From Odontesthes bonariensis (taxonomy: Eukaryota > Chordata > Actinopteri > Atheriniformes > Atherinopsidae): 64,000 nucleotides of DNA. The notes beneath the pieces were generated by a model that was not told the origin of the DNA, did no database searches, and worked only from the letters and a program-made list of their open reading frames with translations. A program made the position numbers and the translations under genes. This document shows positions 14,901 to 26,250 of the stretch, piece after piece. The number at the start of each line of letters is the position of its first letter. The stretch's first letter is position 1. Location of the stretch: NCBI RefSeq assembly GCF_027942865.1, contig NC_134524.1, positions 19,583,536 to 19,647,535 of the forward strand. The letters run 5' to 3'.

Positions 14901-17900
14901 GCTATAGGCCTAGACTGCTGGGGGGCCTCATCTGACACACCTTTCCTCACTTTACTCTCTTTATGTATATGTGATATTATTGTGGTCATTAACTCGTGTT
15001 TCCCTGTTCCAACAGATATCCTTTGAATGGTGTTACAGTGCCGCCGTCGCGGTGGCCGTTGCGGTGGCCGTCGCGGTGGCCCCCTGCCCCCCCCCCCCCC
15101 CCCCCCTTTTCTGTCTTCTCAAACCCCAGCTGGTCGAGGCGGATGGCCACCCTTCCTGAGTCTGGTTCTGCCAGAGGTTTCTTCCTGTTAAAAGGGAGTC
15201 GTTTCTCTCCACAGTCGCCTCAGGCACGCCGCTCAGGCCGGGAGATTGGACCGAAAAACAAAAAGTTTTCAGTGCAATCTGTTGGTTTTCTTAGCTAGGA
15301 AATTGTTTTTGAATTGGCTCTATATGAACGAATTGGATTATTTTATGAATTATGATTATTATTAATTAATTGAATTCCAATTGGCTTGAATTGGACTTAC
15401 TATCTAAGTGCCTTGAGATGACATTTGTTGTTTTTGGCGCTATATAAATAAAAATGAATTGAATTGAATTGAATTCGAGGGTTAAAGGGCCCAGAGACAG
15501 GGGAGAGCTTTGCATTTCTTCTTTGCCAAATTTGATTTGATTTAATCTTTACCAAACCGTTTAATTTCAAGCCTTTTGTGTGCAATCCAGATGACAACGT
15601 TGATTTGACTGAACATCCTCATCTTTATTTTTTCCTCAGGGAACACTTCACAAAGTTTTATTCAGCAAAAATATTTTTTTCTGCAATATTTATAACAGGA
15701 TTATAGGAATTCGAGTTGAACTGCTCTTTGCAGCACTCACTTATGTGTAAAGGAGGACAAATAGAATTTGCCACCTAAAAACTGAACTGACCAAGTTTTT
15801 AACGTGCTCTGCTATAAAAAGAGGGGGGGGGGGACGACACACACAGAGTCTGCTTTAAACTGCTCCTCTTCCTGTCATCACTCACAGCCTGATAACTCCT
15901 CCCACCTTTTGTTCAACTGTTGTTCAGTCTGTCTGGATCTGCTGAAGGATCCAGTGACTATTCCCTGTGGACACAGCCACAGCAAGAACTGTATTAAAAG
16001 CTACTGGGATGAAGAGGATCAGAAAGGAATCCACAGCTGTCCTCAGTAAAGGGTGACCTTCAGAGCGAGGCCTCTTCTGGTGAAAAACACCATGTTTCCA
16101 GCCTTGGTAAAGAAGGTGAAGAAGGATGGAGTCCAAGCTGCTCCAGCTGATCACTGCTATGCTGGACCTGAAGATGTGGCCTGTGATGTCTGCACTGGGA
16201 CATGGTTGTCGTACTGAAGTATCTGTTATCTCTGCTCAATGGATGAACATAAAGGCCATGAAACAGTCCCAGCAGAAGCAGAAAGGACTGAGAAGCAGAA
16301 GGAGCTCGAGGGGAGAAGACAACAAATTCGGCAGAGAATCCAGGACCGAGAGAAAGATGTGAAGCTGCGAGCTGCAGCTAATTGTCTCTGAGCTGATTGT
16401 CATGGTAACATGGGGGTGCAGCTCCTGGACATCAGGTTTGGTGCAGAAAACCGTTTTATCTTATATGGGAGGGTTTTGATGCCAGCAGATCTGAAGATAA
16501 AGGATAAGACTGACGATGGTGGGTTCATTGTTGGCATATTCATTCGTCAGGTCATTTGAAAGAACCACATTGTGGCTAGACAGGTTCAGTCTGATTAGTA
16601 AATCTGAGTAATTTCCATGAGCTGCCTCGACCTTTCTGCTGCTGACAAGCAAGCAGATTTCAGAACAGATTTTCACTTTGAGAAGATTTCACAAAACGCT
16701 GGACCTCAGCTGCTATGGCTGTAGAAAAGTTAAGGGTTGTTGCAGCTTCCTATAACTACCGATGGGAATTCTAAAGGTTTATCTTGTTCAAAATCCGAAC
16801 TGCCTCAGCTGCAAACGTCTCACTGAAACCCTGTAGTTGCTTTTATTTTCCAGTGTTTTCTCCGTTTCCTGCGAATCCTGAAAACGCCAAACCCACCCAC
16901 CTTCTTCGTCGATGTTATTGTAAGCGACAGCGGTCGAGTCTCCGTTGATAACGTCCAAGAAGAAGTCAGCGGGGTTGTTGTGGGCCTCGCAGGTGTATCC
17001 TTGAAAACAGTTCCCCAGATGAGTTACAAAACGTCCCCCAAATATTCAACATCGCTTTGAAAATTTGATGTTCACATTCTCACCGATGTCCGAAAAATAC
17101 TCCAGCGCTGTCTGTGCTGGGCCGTGGTAAACCTGACCATTGTAACGACACATGAAACATTTAAAATGATGATAAACATGGTTCTTTCCATATGTTGACC
17201 GGGCTTCAAATTAAAAAAAAAAAAAATAAATAAAAAAAAAATCACTGGACAAATCTGGTAAAAACAGAAGTTGTGGTGACCTGTTTGCCGCTGACCAGCA
17301 GAGTGAGGCTGTCAAACAGCCGGTAGATGGAGTATCGAGGCTGATGGATGGACAGGATGATGTTGCGACCGTTGTTCGCCATCCTACAGAATTGGAAAGA
17401 ATAAAGAAACGTGGATTTAACTCAAATTCAATGTTTTTCCAAGTATTTTGTATGATATTTCCTTTGCTATGTGCCACCTCTAAACACTATTTCTCCAAGC
17501 TATAACAAAAACATTATTTTGTAGGTTTATTTTAGGGGGTATTTAGTTTTTTTTTTATATTTTATTTCCTGGATGATTTTATTTCCTAACATCACTGGAA
17601 TAAATAAACCCGACCGCTTTTATTGGAAGTACCACCAAAAAATAGCCCCTACAAAAAGTAATCCAACCTTAAAATGGATTTTAATCTGTGCTCCTTCATA
17701 TGAGCAATTAAAGGGCAAAAATCGCCCAAAGTACCAGTAAACTCAAAAGTAAAACCTTCCAACCGGGGCTGTTTTGGGGCATAAAATATCCGCCAAACTT
17801 CACTTAGTCCCTGGTCACTGTGGTGGTAATTACAGAATGAACTGGGACCTTCTAAAAGTCAATGCTGTATAAGAGTTTTCTACCTTTTTCAATCTGTCAG

Positions 17901-20900
17901 GTTTTTTCGTACAAACAGCACTTATTTGTAGCTTAAAGACAAAAGGTTTGGAGAATATTGATTTATTTTTAGTCTTCTAGTTGCTGTTTTTTTATGTGGA
18001 ACTGAGAACATCTCAGGGGACTTTGGGACATACCTTGCACGGGATGGGTTAGGGTTAGGGTTTCAGGGTTTTGAGTTAGAATCAGGTTTGGCGGGACATG
18101 AAGTCGGCGAGGATCCTCACAGCGACAGCAGTGTGAATGTGTGGGTGTGTTCACCTCTTCAGCAGCAGCAGCACAGAGTTAGCCGTGCTGGCGTCGAGGC
18201 CCGTTGTGGGCTCGTCCAGGAAAAGGACCGGCGGGTCGATGATCAGCTCCATGCCGATGTTCGTCCTCTTCCTCTCCCCACCGGAGATCCCCCGAATCAG
18301 CTGAGTGCCCACCTGCACAAAAACAGATGCCACACTTTCTGGTGCTCCCTTTCAGTCAGTTTTTTCAATTCTTTGTGTTTTTTCTTCATCTTCTTTCGCT
18401 TTTGTTTTAGATTTTTTCATATGTCTTTGATCCCATCCCTCACCACCCTTTACTTGCTTATTAATATTATATTTTCTGTCTTTGACTCCTTGCCTTTGAT
18501 GATCTTTCTCGTAACTTTCATTACCGTTTCTTTTCTTTAAGCCTTTTATTCTTTCTTGTTGTACCATCTGAAATGATCAGTGTACAACTTGCGTGCTTTA
18601 TTTTACTTATTTTCTTGATGTTTTTGTTTTCATCTCATGACTTTTCTATCTTATAAACAACTTTCTTTGTATCTCTGTCATGGTTCTCCGGCTTTTTTTC
18701 GCCTCTTACCGTCTCCTTTGACTGCATTTTGTACCTTTTTGGAGTTACAGCCTCTGTTGTTGCTTATCTTTTCTCCCACTTTTCTTTCTTTGTGCTCACT
18801 TTGAGTTTTATCTTATCTCTTCCTCGCCTTCTCCTCACCTTGGAGTCAGCCACTTTCCCCAGTCCCAGCTCCTGGATCAGTCTGTTGACTTTCTGCTCTT
18901 TCTCCTGCTGAGGGATGCTTGATGGGAGACGGAGTGCCGCTGAGAAAGTAAAGTTTTCTCGGACAGTGAGAGTTCCCATCACCACGTCGTCCTGCAGACA
19001 GGAAGCTGCGGCTTTAAACTGACAAATCTAAACTCAAACATTTACATAATGCTTGATGAAAATTTCGTTCAACAACATCTTTCCACATTGAATTTCATTT
19101 CCTTTCCTCTGATTCATGACCTCAGAGTTTCTAAAACAATTTTTGTTTTTAACAAGACTAAAACAGATTTGGCCGAAGCTGGTCTTATTGTTGCAGGCAG
19201 CCTCTTCCTTCCAGGAAACGCTCCTGAATCAAAGAAATTCTGGGCTGGCTGCTGCAGGTCTCACTTCCTGCTTACTGAACCCACCTGCACCACATATCCA
19301 GACAGACACTTGAAGTTCGGAGGCTGAGGAGCTCCGTCGATCAGGACTTCTCCTAACAGGCCCGAAGGGTCTTTTCTGGCAGCCAAAACGTCCAGAAACC
19401 TGAAGGAAAAACAGTTCAGAGAAGCCTGGTTTGGAGACAAAAAAATATATGAAAAAAGAAAATGCAACAACATGCAGCTTCTTTTCCTTTTTTTTCTTTA
19501 ATGGGCTATATTTTCCATGTGACATGTTAGGGAAAGAGAGATGTAACAATTGGATTGTGGACATGGATAGACAACATTTCAAGTTTGTATTTTCACGTAA
19601 ATACAGCTCTATGGAAGTTTTTCTGTGCCATCAGAGTTTAAATACGAATTTCTAATATTGAAGTTTTTACAACATCAAAATCAGACTTTGAATTTGAAAA
19701 ACCAACAGTGTAAAAAAAATATATCAATTTCTAATAACAAAAATCAGTGTAAAAAAATTCAACATCTAAAAATTCAGTGGAAAAAGAACCAGACTCAACA
19801 TCCGGGTAAAAAGGGGGGGGAAGCAATCGATCCCCGTCTCAATTCATCCGACGGAAGTTGAATTTTTTTACACAGATTTTTTTTTAGATGTTGAATTTTA
19901 GATGCTTTCTCTTCACCATGCAGCTGAATATGAGAAACTATGCAAAAACAGCGCCGTCTTTTACCTTTTTGTCCTCCCCACTTTTCCCGCACCAATTCAA
20001 TGCCATCAGCAAGGGAGTTAAGAGATGAACAAACTGCTAACACTGACAGATCGTTGCTTCATTTTTATATCTGGATGAAAACCTGACTCGTGTTCGCATT
20101 TGTCTTCGACGTTTTCTCTCCCGAGAAACACATTTGCAACACTCACGATGACTTGCCGCTTCCCGTCGCTCCCATGATGGCGTTCAGGCCTGGCTTCATG
20201 ATCCCACTGAGAAACACAGAGGAAACATTAACAGCGGGGAAATGCTATCATCATATACAGTTATAACAGTGCACAGAACCACGCCCTCTGCTGCAAGGCT
20301 TTTCAGAATACAAAGAAAAAATACGATCCAAGGTGCCTCCTTTCGCTTTGAATCCAGCTTTCCATAATTCAACTTTTACCACATGATCATGTTGTGGTCA
20401 GGTCAATGTGGCGGGAATGTTTTGTAAGCTGTCAGGACAAAAATAGGTTTCACCATCGCGTGAACCACAGACGGAACGCACCTTTCACTTTGTCAATGAT
20501 TACACAGACTGATCTGTAAAATACAAAAGAGAACAGCGCCTATAAACTGCCTGTACGCGAGCACACAGCGCCCTTTGACCAGTTAAGAGTTTTCATAACA
20601 TTTACACCATAAAAAGACATTTTCATAACAGAGCTTAGTCATGTACCAGTCACCTGTTCATACTTCAGCCATACAGCAATCACCAAGCCCTTATCTCACT
20701 TCCGAATTGTCACATTCCTTGACTCCTCACATCTTCGTCCCTCCCATCAGGGATGTGAGCAGAGGTGACGAGGAGATACACGAGGGGAGAGGAGGCGAGG
20801 CCACAGTCACATGTAGAAGTGAGATATCCTCAATTCAGAGCCAAAATGCTAAACCGACGTCAATTACCGCTGTATGACCTTATGTCAGGTTTTCACTTCA

Positions 20901-23900
20901 TGTGTTTGGGACATCGCATGAATTATGGTCAACTCTGGATTATTCTGAGGCTTGAGGATTATTCGGGGACAAGAACAAAAGTCAAACCCGACTGATCCAA
21001 ACCGCTTTCAGCAACAGTACAAGATCATTGAAAAGAGGAGAAATATCAGTAAATGACTGTTTATGATTTGTCACTCTAGCCAAATTTTGAATCTGCCAAC
21101 TAAAAATTCAGATTATGACTCTCACATTTAAAACATTTAAACAGAAGGGCATATCATACACATGAACAACATGCTGACGTAAACTGATGACATAACAAAG
21201 GTGATTTAAAAGCTTTACTTTTCATTTCTGATCAACGTTTGATTATCCTTTGCCGACACCATTTCAACATTTCCACAACCGAACAATGTTCTGAGAGAAA
21301 GATTAGTGCCAAAAGCAAATTATTAATGACGAGGATCTCTCGCTGAAAGAACACGGAGATTTACGCTCGTTAGAGATGCTTCTTTTGCCACATCTCTACA
21401 TTTCCTCAACGTTTTTTTTTTCTCCCACTTTTAAAAATGCTTCTTCCATAACGGTGATGCAGTTTTAGTTCTGCATTACTGGGATAATTAGCACCAAGTT
21501 GTCTTATTATTCGAGGAACTGAAACCGTTTTTTTTTTCTTTCCACCACCTCAGCAAACTGAGAAAGCAGTGCCTGCTTAATTGAAGCAGTCATGAAACTA
21601 TGACAACACCCCCCCACCAACATGTCAAGTCATCCAGTCAGGAAAGTCATACATTGCAGTCGTGACGCTGCAGTTTTTCTCTATGATGGCTCTTTCTTTC
21701 CCCTTTTTAGTCTCAGGTAATTCTTCTCTCATTTTTCATTTACACATTAAAATGGCGGCTTCACCACATTAAGAGGGTGTTCATTCGGGTTTTTGACATT
21801 AAAAGTCAAATGAGGATGGCGGCCATGGACAATTCTGTTTCGCTTTAACCTCTCAGCCTTTGGTGGACATTTTTCCAGTCTTTTTGCCGACTCTGACAAA
21901 CGCACGGAAAAGTAGCACCTCTCGGATCGCCTCTGTTGTGCAACACTCATCACTCATCGTTTGACCTTTTCACAGTCTTTGACGAATGCAGGGAGATGAC
22001 TTCCCTCCGTTCGAAGGCTGTAATATCATTTAGTCAGCAAATCTCAGAAAACATGACAAAACGCTTTAATTCCAGCTCTGGAAGTATGACGAGACATTCA
22101 CGAACGCATAAAGATGAGGATAGAGATGCACCTTGGGTGACAAAGGAACGGCGTAGAAAGGTGTCACAACAGGATGCCGGCTTCATTCTCAAGAGTACAG
22201 ATTCATTATAGCACAGACTGAACCCACCTTCAACTCTGTTGTCAATGATTACACGCAAGAGTAAATTACCAAAGATACGAGCCACTACTGACTATGTATT
22301 GTAAATTCAAACCGTAAAACACATGTAAAGAGACACAAAGTGCCCTTTGACCGATTACAGCTTTCATAACATTCGCACGCACATGAAAATTCTGTTTTCA
22401 TAACACTGTATAATCAAATACTAGTCACCTGCTGGTGATTGAGCCACAAAGCAAACATTTGAACAAAAAAATTTAAAAAACGTCTTCATTTGGGAGTCAA
22501 ACAGACTTAATGGGTTCTTCGAGTCTATGACTTGCTGGTAACTTGCACATATTGTATTCAGTTACTCATGTTATTTTATGTTAGCTTTATTTAAATTTTT
22601 TTTTTTTGTCTTTAGTACTTTCCCTCTTGTACCTTGACTGTTGCCCAGCAATTTCCCTCGGGATAAATAAAGCTTTTTGAATCTTGAATCTTGAATCAAA
22701 GTTCTGATACCAGTGGAGCAAAGGCTTGGACTGAACTTTTTCCTGAGTGTTCGGTTCTGGATTCATCAGAGAAGAGCACACTACACCAACCCTACAGTAG
22801 ACTAACATGATAATCCATCCTAAAGTTTTTGAGACATTTCAATCGAAACAATTGAAAGCTGAAAAATCAGTCACCAAATCTTTTTGAGAATCATGAATGA
22901 CTGAGTAAAACCAGAACTAAGCCTCGAGTAGAAGGTGGAAATTTGCTGGTTGTAGCATTCTCTCTTAATATTGGACAGATTCACAAATCTTTGCCTCTTT
23001 CAATCATTTATATCCTAAAAGACAAGAACATACTGTAGGTTCCAGATTTTAAATTACCAAAATCCAAAGTCAACAAGCTTCTGTGACTTTAACACGTGAA
23101 CTTTCTCACATAGAGAAGCTGCAAAGGTATCGAGGCAGGCCAGCATCCTGCCGCTGTGCCTGTTTGTTGGTTTAAGCTCAGAGTTATTGTCCTCTAACAA
23201 GGTATGTACATATGTGTGTGTTCCAGAAGCAAAGTGGAAACCTGAGTCTCCCCACCAATGAAACTTCCTTCCTCAAAACATGTGAGAGTATTGGATCCAG
23301 AACAGGCTTGATCGTGTCACGTTGGCTTCCCAGGTGGGCCACCGATGCCACGTAGACAAACAAACACACAATAACTGTTAATGCAGATTGTGCAACATCA
23401 GGTTACCAAACCGACGGCATACTCCACCTTCTCAGGAAGGAATAGAGTTTATGCAACTGAGCGCAAAAAAATACCACACCGTGACTGAATATAACAAAAC
23501 TGTACAACACTGACACCAGTCTTATCAGAGCCCTAACCAATAAAGACCAGCGACAACTAGAAGTATTTGAAATGGGACAGAATGCTGATCTAACACCTGT
23601 TACACGGTGTTAGAGGGTTTTTTGACAACTGTAAATGGCGCTTTCATAAACCATGCGATTTGTTGTCTCTTTCCATTAGCACCTAAGCTTAAAATGAGGT
23701 AATATGTTCACTTTGTGAGCACACATCACTGAATTTCACTATGACATGTGGCACAAGTGTCACCAAGAGTTGATACTACAGCTTAGTAAGACAGTTTCAT
23801 TTCCTCAATTGACAACTAAATTGGCAACTAAATACAACAGCAGGAAATAGTTTCAAAATCCTGTAACTCAAGCACTTGGTGGAGCTGCTGCAAAATTGCT

Positions 23901-24614
23901 TTGAAATTTTATCGCCGTGTCATGGTCTCCTACGTAGAAAAGCAGCTCTAACACCTTCTGAAATAAAGCCTTTGATCCGAGTCTTAGCTCTACATATGAT
24001 ATAGCAGAAAGAATATTTGGATGCTTTTTCTAAGGCAAAATAATGATTCTGTGGGCCAATAAAGGAAGCATCTTTTACTTTCAGATATTATTTCTCCCCT
24101 TTAGCTCTATCAAAACTGACAAAGATATCGCAAGATAAGAAGCTTTCCCTTATTCTCAAGCAAAACGTTCCTGTTGGTTTCGTCTTAGTTTTCACCAAAC
24201 ACGCTGGCTTTCCTCTTCACTCTTTAACTCTAATGAGGCATTTAAGAAATCAATTTAAACATAAAACTTGTTTTTGTTTTAAAAAGAAAATATATTTGGT
24301 GACCCATTGTGCTCCCCCGACGCCACGTTTTGGACACAGCATACAGAGTACTCACTTGAGGTCAACGAGGATGTCTTTGGTCGTGGTCTTCCGGGAAAAA
24401 CAGCCCCTTCCCTGTTTCACTTTGTAGTAAATATTGTGGAAACTGACAGTGGCACCATGCTTCTGTTGGTTTGAACCTGCAAACTGAATAAAAGGAGTTA
24501 ATTCACCCCAAGGCATCCTCTGTTACTAAAGTGCACAATGCTAGTGTGAAAAGAGGAAGTCACCTTGTGTTTGGAGTCTCCATTTAGCTCCATCTCAGTC
24601 ATCATGTGTGACAT
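3938..24614 (-). CDS. abcg2: ABCG2-like ABC half-transporter, complete, 18 coding exons
   Basis: Exons in transcript order: 24564-24614, 24356-24483, 20147-20206, 19285-19399, 18839-18991, 18155-18312, 17281-17383, 17084-17132, 16901-16999, 11555-11653, 10282-10427, 10040-10122, 9487-9576, 8050-8174, 7704-7858, 6081-6170, 5859-5935, 3938-4085. They sum to 1929 nt (642 residues plus stop), and every GT-AG junction keeps phase. Human ABCG2 has 655 residues. Family role: plasma-membrane homodimeric efflux pump for xenobiotics and urate, with the nucleotide-binding domain before the membrane domain. Visible motifs: Walker A GATGSGKS (residues 72-79), signature ISGGERKR (178-185), Walker B VLFLDEP with catalytic Glu203, switch His235, then six membrane segments from about residue 370. 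The start is the first ATG after an acceptor at 24630-24631. The short N-terminus (17 residues in exon 1) is the least certain part. Teleosts carry several abcg2 paralogues; which one this is was not decided. The ppm1k neighbour supports orthology. Confidence 0.95.
4428..4806. mobile_element. TA-flanked MITE (Tc1/mariner-like size and target)
   Basis: The element begins CACTCTCAGAAA at 4428 and ends with the exact inverse TTTCTGAGAGTG at 4806. The dinucleotide TA flanks both ends (4426-4427 and 4807-4808). The 379-bp interior is rich in the motif GGTACA and its complement, making it partly self-complementary. It has no coding capacity. It lies in the last abcg2 intron. Confidence 0.8.
5638..5710 (+). 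repeat. Fragment of a dispersed DNA-transposon-like repeat
   Basis: The stretch GTCATGTGAAAAAGAAAGTA followed by CAGCCTCTTTG matches the 5' part of a repeat also seen at about 36940-37010 in this window. Only the first 70 bases or so are recognisable. The class was not determined. Confidence 0.45.
6323..6964. mobile_element. piggyBac-type MITE with TTAA border
   Basis: The left end is TTAA followed by CCCTACTGTTGTCTTGCGGG; the right end is the inverse, CGCACAAGGG followed by TTAT (one change from TTAA). Near both ends there is a GGGTCA...TGACCC palindrome. TTAA target sites and CCCT ends are typical of piggyBac elements. There is no transposase inside, so it is non-autonomous. It lies between abcg2 exons 15 and 16. 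Confidence 0.7.
7330..7440 (+). mobile_element. LINE fragment (L2/CR1-type, C-terminal ORF2 region)
   Basis: The plus strand reads [20 protein letters not shown] followed by RLITGAK. This matches the conserved block after the reverse transcriptase in L2/CR1 LINEs; compare the block [13 protein letters not shown] in the intact copy at 11825-14860. It is an isolated scrap in an abcg2 intron. Confidence 0.7.
11555..11653 (-). CDS. abcg2: abcg2 exon 10, linker between nucleotide-binding and membrane domains
   Basis: This 99-nt exon encodes the poorly conserved linker; it reads [19 protein letters not shown] before the donor gtaagt. It was found by reading frame and position, because the linker is the most divergent part of the family. 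It is only about 170 bp from the start of the LINE ORF on the other strand, and the next upstream exon is 5.2 kb away because of that insertion. Confidence 0.85.
11700..15476 (+). mobile_element. L2-type LINE, nearly complete, inserted antisense in abcg2 intron
   Basis: The element carries an uninterrupted ORF (11825-14860) and a 3' UTR of about 600 bp. The 3' UTR ends with GGCGCTATATAAATAAAAAT and a GAATT-type tail repeat (15450-15476), which is the usual terminal microsatellite of fish L2 elements. The 5' border is uncertain: it must lie between the abcg2 exon ending at 11653 and the ORF start. The 3' UTR includes a GCGGTGGCCGTC-type 12-bp repeat and a poly-C run (15040-15106). I saw no separate ORF1. 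It sits between abcg2 exons 9 and 10 on the opposite strand. Confidence 0.88.
11825..14860 (+). CDS. LINE ORF2: AP endonuclease plus reverse transcriptase, 1011 residues
   Basis: The protein of a non-LTR retrotransposon: it nicks target DNA and reverse-transcribes the element RNA at the nick. N-terminal endonuclease motifs are visible in order: [29 protein letters not shown] and SDHFLI. The reverse transcriptase follows, with [21 protein letters not shown] (near residue 640), [10 protein letters not shown] and the catalytic YADDTQLYL (near residue 732). The C-terminal block has [13 protein letters not shown] and [20 protein letters not shown]. There is no stop or frameshift, so the copy is recent or still competent. 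L2 clade is my reading of motifs and 3' tail; CR1 is the alternative. Confidence 0.92.
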   Translation: MQSCSLTHFSAASHLLLPTQSINTKGANPLVQKEIIKTKTLTEQKHQTIKCGLLNIRSLLSKSLLVNELICDHHIDIFCLTETWLQQEDHVSINEATPSDCLNVHVPRTTGRGGGVAAIFRSGLLISPRPKISLSSFEYLILSFSHAKWKSQKPLVFVVVYRPPGPYSEFLSEFSEFLSQLVLSTDKVIVVGDFNIHVDVENDCLNMNFNSILDSIGFSQSVHGPTHCLNHTLDLVLTYGIESEQLTVFPHNPVLSDHFLITFEFTLLDYTVSEKKFTYRRCLSEDAVTRFKELIPSSFSSLPCADMTEDDYINFTPAALDSLVDSTIVSMRTALDNVAPLKRKVISQKRLAPWYNSQLRALKQTARKLERQWRSSNLEESQLVWKDSLTMYKKALRKARTAYYSSLIEENKNNPRFLFSTVASLTKSPSSAEPVIPLTLSSDDFMSFFINKIVSIREKIDGVLPTIISDVSSSTAALEVSLEPDLYLDGFCPVDLSELTTAIVSSKPSTCVLDPIPTRLFKEVFPLIDTSILDLINLSLLTGYVPQTFKVAVIKPLLKKPTLDSEVLAHYRPISNLPFMSKVLEKIVAAQLCDHLHRNNLFEEFQSGFRVHHSTETALLKVTNDLLLASDSGLVSVLVLLDLSAAFDTVDHSILLHRLEHVIGIKGTALGWFKSYLSDRFQFVLVNEESSSHTRVSHGVPQGSVLGPILFTLYMLPLGNIIRQHGINFHCYADDTQLYLSIKPDETNRLVRLQACLKDIKTWMTQNCLLLNSDKTEVVIFGPERFREKLSSYIVTLDGISLASSSTVRNLGVIFDQNLSFDSHIKQVSRTAFFHLRNIVKIRNILSQSDAEKLIHAFVTSRLDYCNSLLLGCPTYSLKSLQLIQNAAARVLTRTNRRDHISPVLASLHWLPVKFRIEFKILLLTYKALNDRAPSYLKDLIVRYFPNRALRSQTAGLLEVPRVSKSRMGGRAFSYQAPQLWNKLPVNVREADTLSTFKTRLKTFLFDKAYS
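15813..16375 (+). pseudogene. finTRIM-like RING/B-box pseudogene
   Basis: A RING finger is readable from 15921: [18 protein letters not shown], then [18 protein letters not shown], ending SCPQ and an in-frame TAA at 16047. The usual CGHSYCMNC segment reads CGHSHSKNC, so one zinc-binding Cys is Ser. Beyond the stop, linker and B-box remnants continue (LLVKNTM, then [20 protein letters not shown]), then another stop, [12 protein letters not shown] and a coiled-coil start with [15 protein letters not shown]. This is the layout of teleost finTRIM E3 ligases, without any B30.2 domain. At least two stops and a lost zinc ligand make it non-functional. A TATAAAAAG lies about 100 bp upstream (15812-15820). 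It lies in the same abcg2 intron as the L2 LINE, downstream of its 3' tail. Confidence 0.85.
17084..17383 (-). CDS. abcg2: abcg2 exons 7 and 8, H-loop, split by a 148-bp intron
   Basis: Exon 7 (17281-17383) has the switch histidine in LSIHQPR. Exon 8 (17084-17132, only 49 nt) reads [16 protein letters not shown] and continues directly into the exon at 16901-16999. The intervening intron (17133-17280) has a non-consensus donor, gtcacc, but reading through it breaks the alignment, so it must be spliced. Confidence 0.88.
18155..18312 (-). CDS. abcg2: abcg2 exon 6, ABC signature and Walker B
   Basis: This 158-nt exon encodes residues 170-222. It holds the ABC signature ISGGERKR, the Walker B strand VLFLDEP with catalytic Glu203, and the D-loop GLDAST. 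All residues expected for ATP hydrolysis are present, so the nucleotide-binding domain looks functional. It ends in phase 2 inside an Arg codon completed by the exon at 17281-17383. Confidence 0.95.
20147..20206 (-). CDS. abcg2: abcg2 exon 3, Walker A
   Basis: This 60-nt exon completes Asn60 across the upstream junction and ends within Ser80. It reads [20 protein letters not shown], so the phosphate-binding loop is intact. The acceptor is a tttctcag and the donor a gtgagt on the minus strand. It lies about 4.1 kb from exon 2, the largest gap after the LINE-bearing intron. Confidence 0.93.
20460..22450. repeat. Diverged direct duplication inside an abcg2 intron
   Basis: Two blocks about 1.75 kb apart share the same ordered landmarks: TCAATGATTACAC, then GCCCTTTGACC, TTTCATAACATT, TTTTCATAACA and GTCACCTG. 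The first block is about 20480-20690 and the second about 22230-22450. Homology between landmarks is interrupted by indels. Both lie between abcg2 exons 2 and 3. Confidence 0.6.
22560..22697 (+). mobile_element. 3' end of a LINE with CTTGAAT tail
   Basis: The segment TTTCCCTCGGGATAAATAAA followed by three copies of a CTTGAAT-type heptamer is the typical 3' terminus of fish L2/CR1-like LINEs. No coding part is left. It is in the intron between abcg2 exons 2 and 3. Confidence 0.6.
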
Positions 24615-26139
24615 CGTTTTCACTGTCCTCTGCCACCCAAAGCACGGAAGAAACACTTTGTATTAACACTTCATTTACATTAAGGTGGATCATTAGAATA
24701 AAGTGAAACCTAAAAGATTTTCTGCAAATGCGTAAGTGGTCTGACTGAATCATTCACAGCTATTTTCACAGATGAACATCGGAGGAGAAAACTTGTCTGA
24801 CAAAGGAAAGAGAAAAGTAGGTGGATGAGAGCAGCTTTAAGGTGAATTTGGTTGTATTAATGAACAATACTGCTTTACTGTTTTTACAAAAAGATGCAAA
24901 GAGTGTGAACTTTGGAGGAGCGGAGCATGGTGATCCATTTGAGTCTAGTTGAGCATATATTCATGCAGAGCGATCTGAACCCAAGCCGCCGCATTATCTG
25001 GGTGTGTTTGTTAAGTTTTGAGAGCTTCCCATTTTATATGATTTTGTTCAGAGTAAAATACATACATGGTTTCTAAAAGTTTGGTTCTGGTCGGAGTAAC
25101 AGTAGATGTTATTTTTGAAGTTCGAGAATTCTTTGCAGTCTGCTTTAAATGTTCAAATTACAGGTTAAGAGTTACAACGAGCACAGGTATTTTGATAACT
25201 GCGGATTTTTCTGTGCATCTGCACCTGTTAAATCTAAATACAGATGTAGTTTTGGGCACTAAAAACAAAAGTTTTAGGAGAATGCACTAAAGGTGAAAAT
25301 TTTCTCAGACTTCAGCTTCAATGTTAATACTGGAACACCGGAGGCTTTGTCATGCAACATCAGATATCTTCTTGGTTTACCGTCACAAATATAAACCAAT
25401 CTCCCTGTTACTATGGCTTGTTAACAAGATATTTTTACATGTTTTGTACATAAAAATGCAGCTGTAAGCAGACTACATTAAGGAAATGAGGTGTAAGAAG
25501 TATTCTGCTACGTAAAACAACACTACACTCTTGCCAGTTATGGACTAGAACCGACTGGACCTTCAGTTTGTGGGACAACTTTGAGAAAGAAGTGTTTGCT
25601 GCTGAAGAGCGGCGACAGAATGTTTGTGTGTCCACTCTTTCACTGTTGCCTTTGATTGAAATGCTTCAAAACTACATTAAAAGGCAGGAAACTGTTATGA
25701 GATCACGTCAGGCCTGTCAAAAAGGTTTTTGTATGGAAAGATTAGAAAATATGTAGCTGCGGTTGTTATTTATATCTTTTCAAACAGCACATTTACGCTT
25801 TAAGTGACTGATATTCTTAACCCACAACTTGCACTTTTAAGTGAAAAGAGAAATAATTACTGCAAATCTCAATGTTGTTCATTGGCAACTACAGATCGGC
25901 TCTGTTATATGTCCAAAAATGCAGCTCACGTTGAAGCTGATGCTTATTTGGATGAAAACCCCATCGAAAGGCTTCATGTTTTTGTTGTGTTAAAATGCCA
26001 AAACTCCAAAGCAGCTAAATCTAATTCTTTTGTCTGTTTTCCCTCAGCGTAAACCATCCTCTACTCATTACATAACTCACGTTTAGACCTCAGACAAGTC
26101 TGTTTAAAAAGATGCAAGTTCAAATACTTTATTTCTTAC

Positions 26140-26250
26140 CTGCTTAAGTTGGTCAATCCCAGTGAGAACGGCCACTTACATCCAAACCACAGGCTGCTGA
26201 CGGGGTGAGTGAAGGGAGTCACACTGCAGAGATCAATGTGTGTTTGGCAG
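26140..26250 (-). other. abcg2: Possible noncoding first exon of abcg2 (alternative A)
   Basis: On the minus strand a strong donor (CAG followed by GTAAGA) sits at 26139-26140, after a stretch without upstream splice constraints. An acceptor just before the first coding exon (24630-24632) needs such a partner. This is position and consensus only; the GC-rich block at 27340-27560 is a competing location. Confidence 0.25.

Noticed and set aside
14996-15298. Pro/Arg-rich 100-codon frame
   Set aside because: Reads through the GC-rich repeat and poly-C of the LINE 3' UTR.
15804-16049. Functional RING protein of 81 residues
   Set aside because: A zinc-binding Cys is replaced by Ser, and TRIM-type sequence continues past the stop, so it is a pseudogene.
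18046-18064. Telomere-like GGGTTAGGGTTAGGGTTT
   Set aside because: Only about two and a half units; too short to claim an interstitial telomere.
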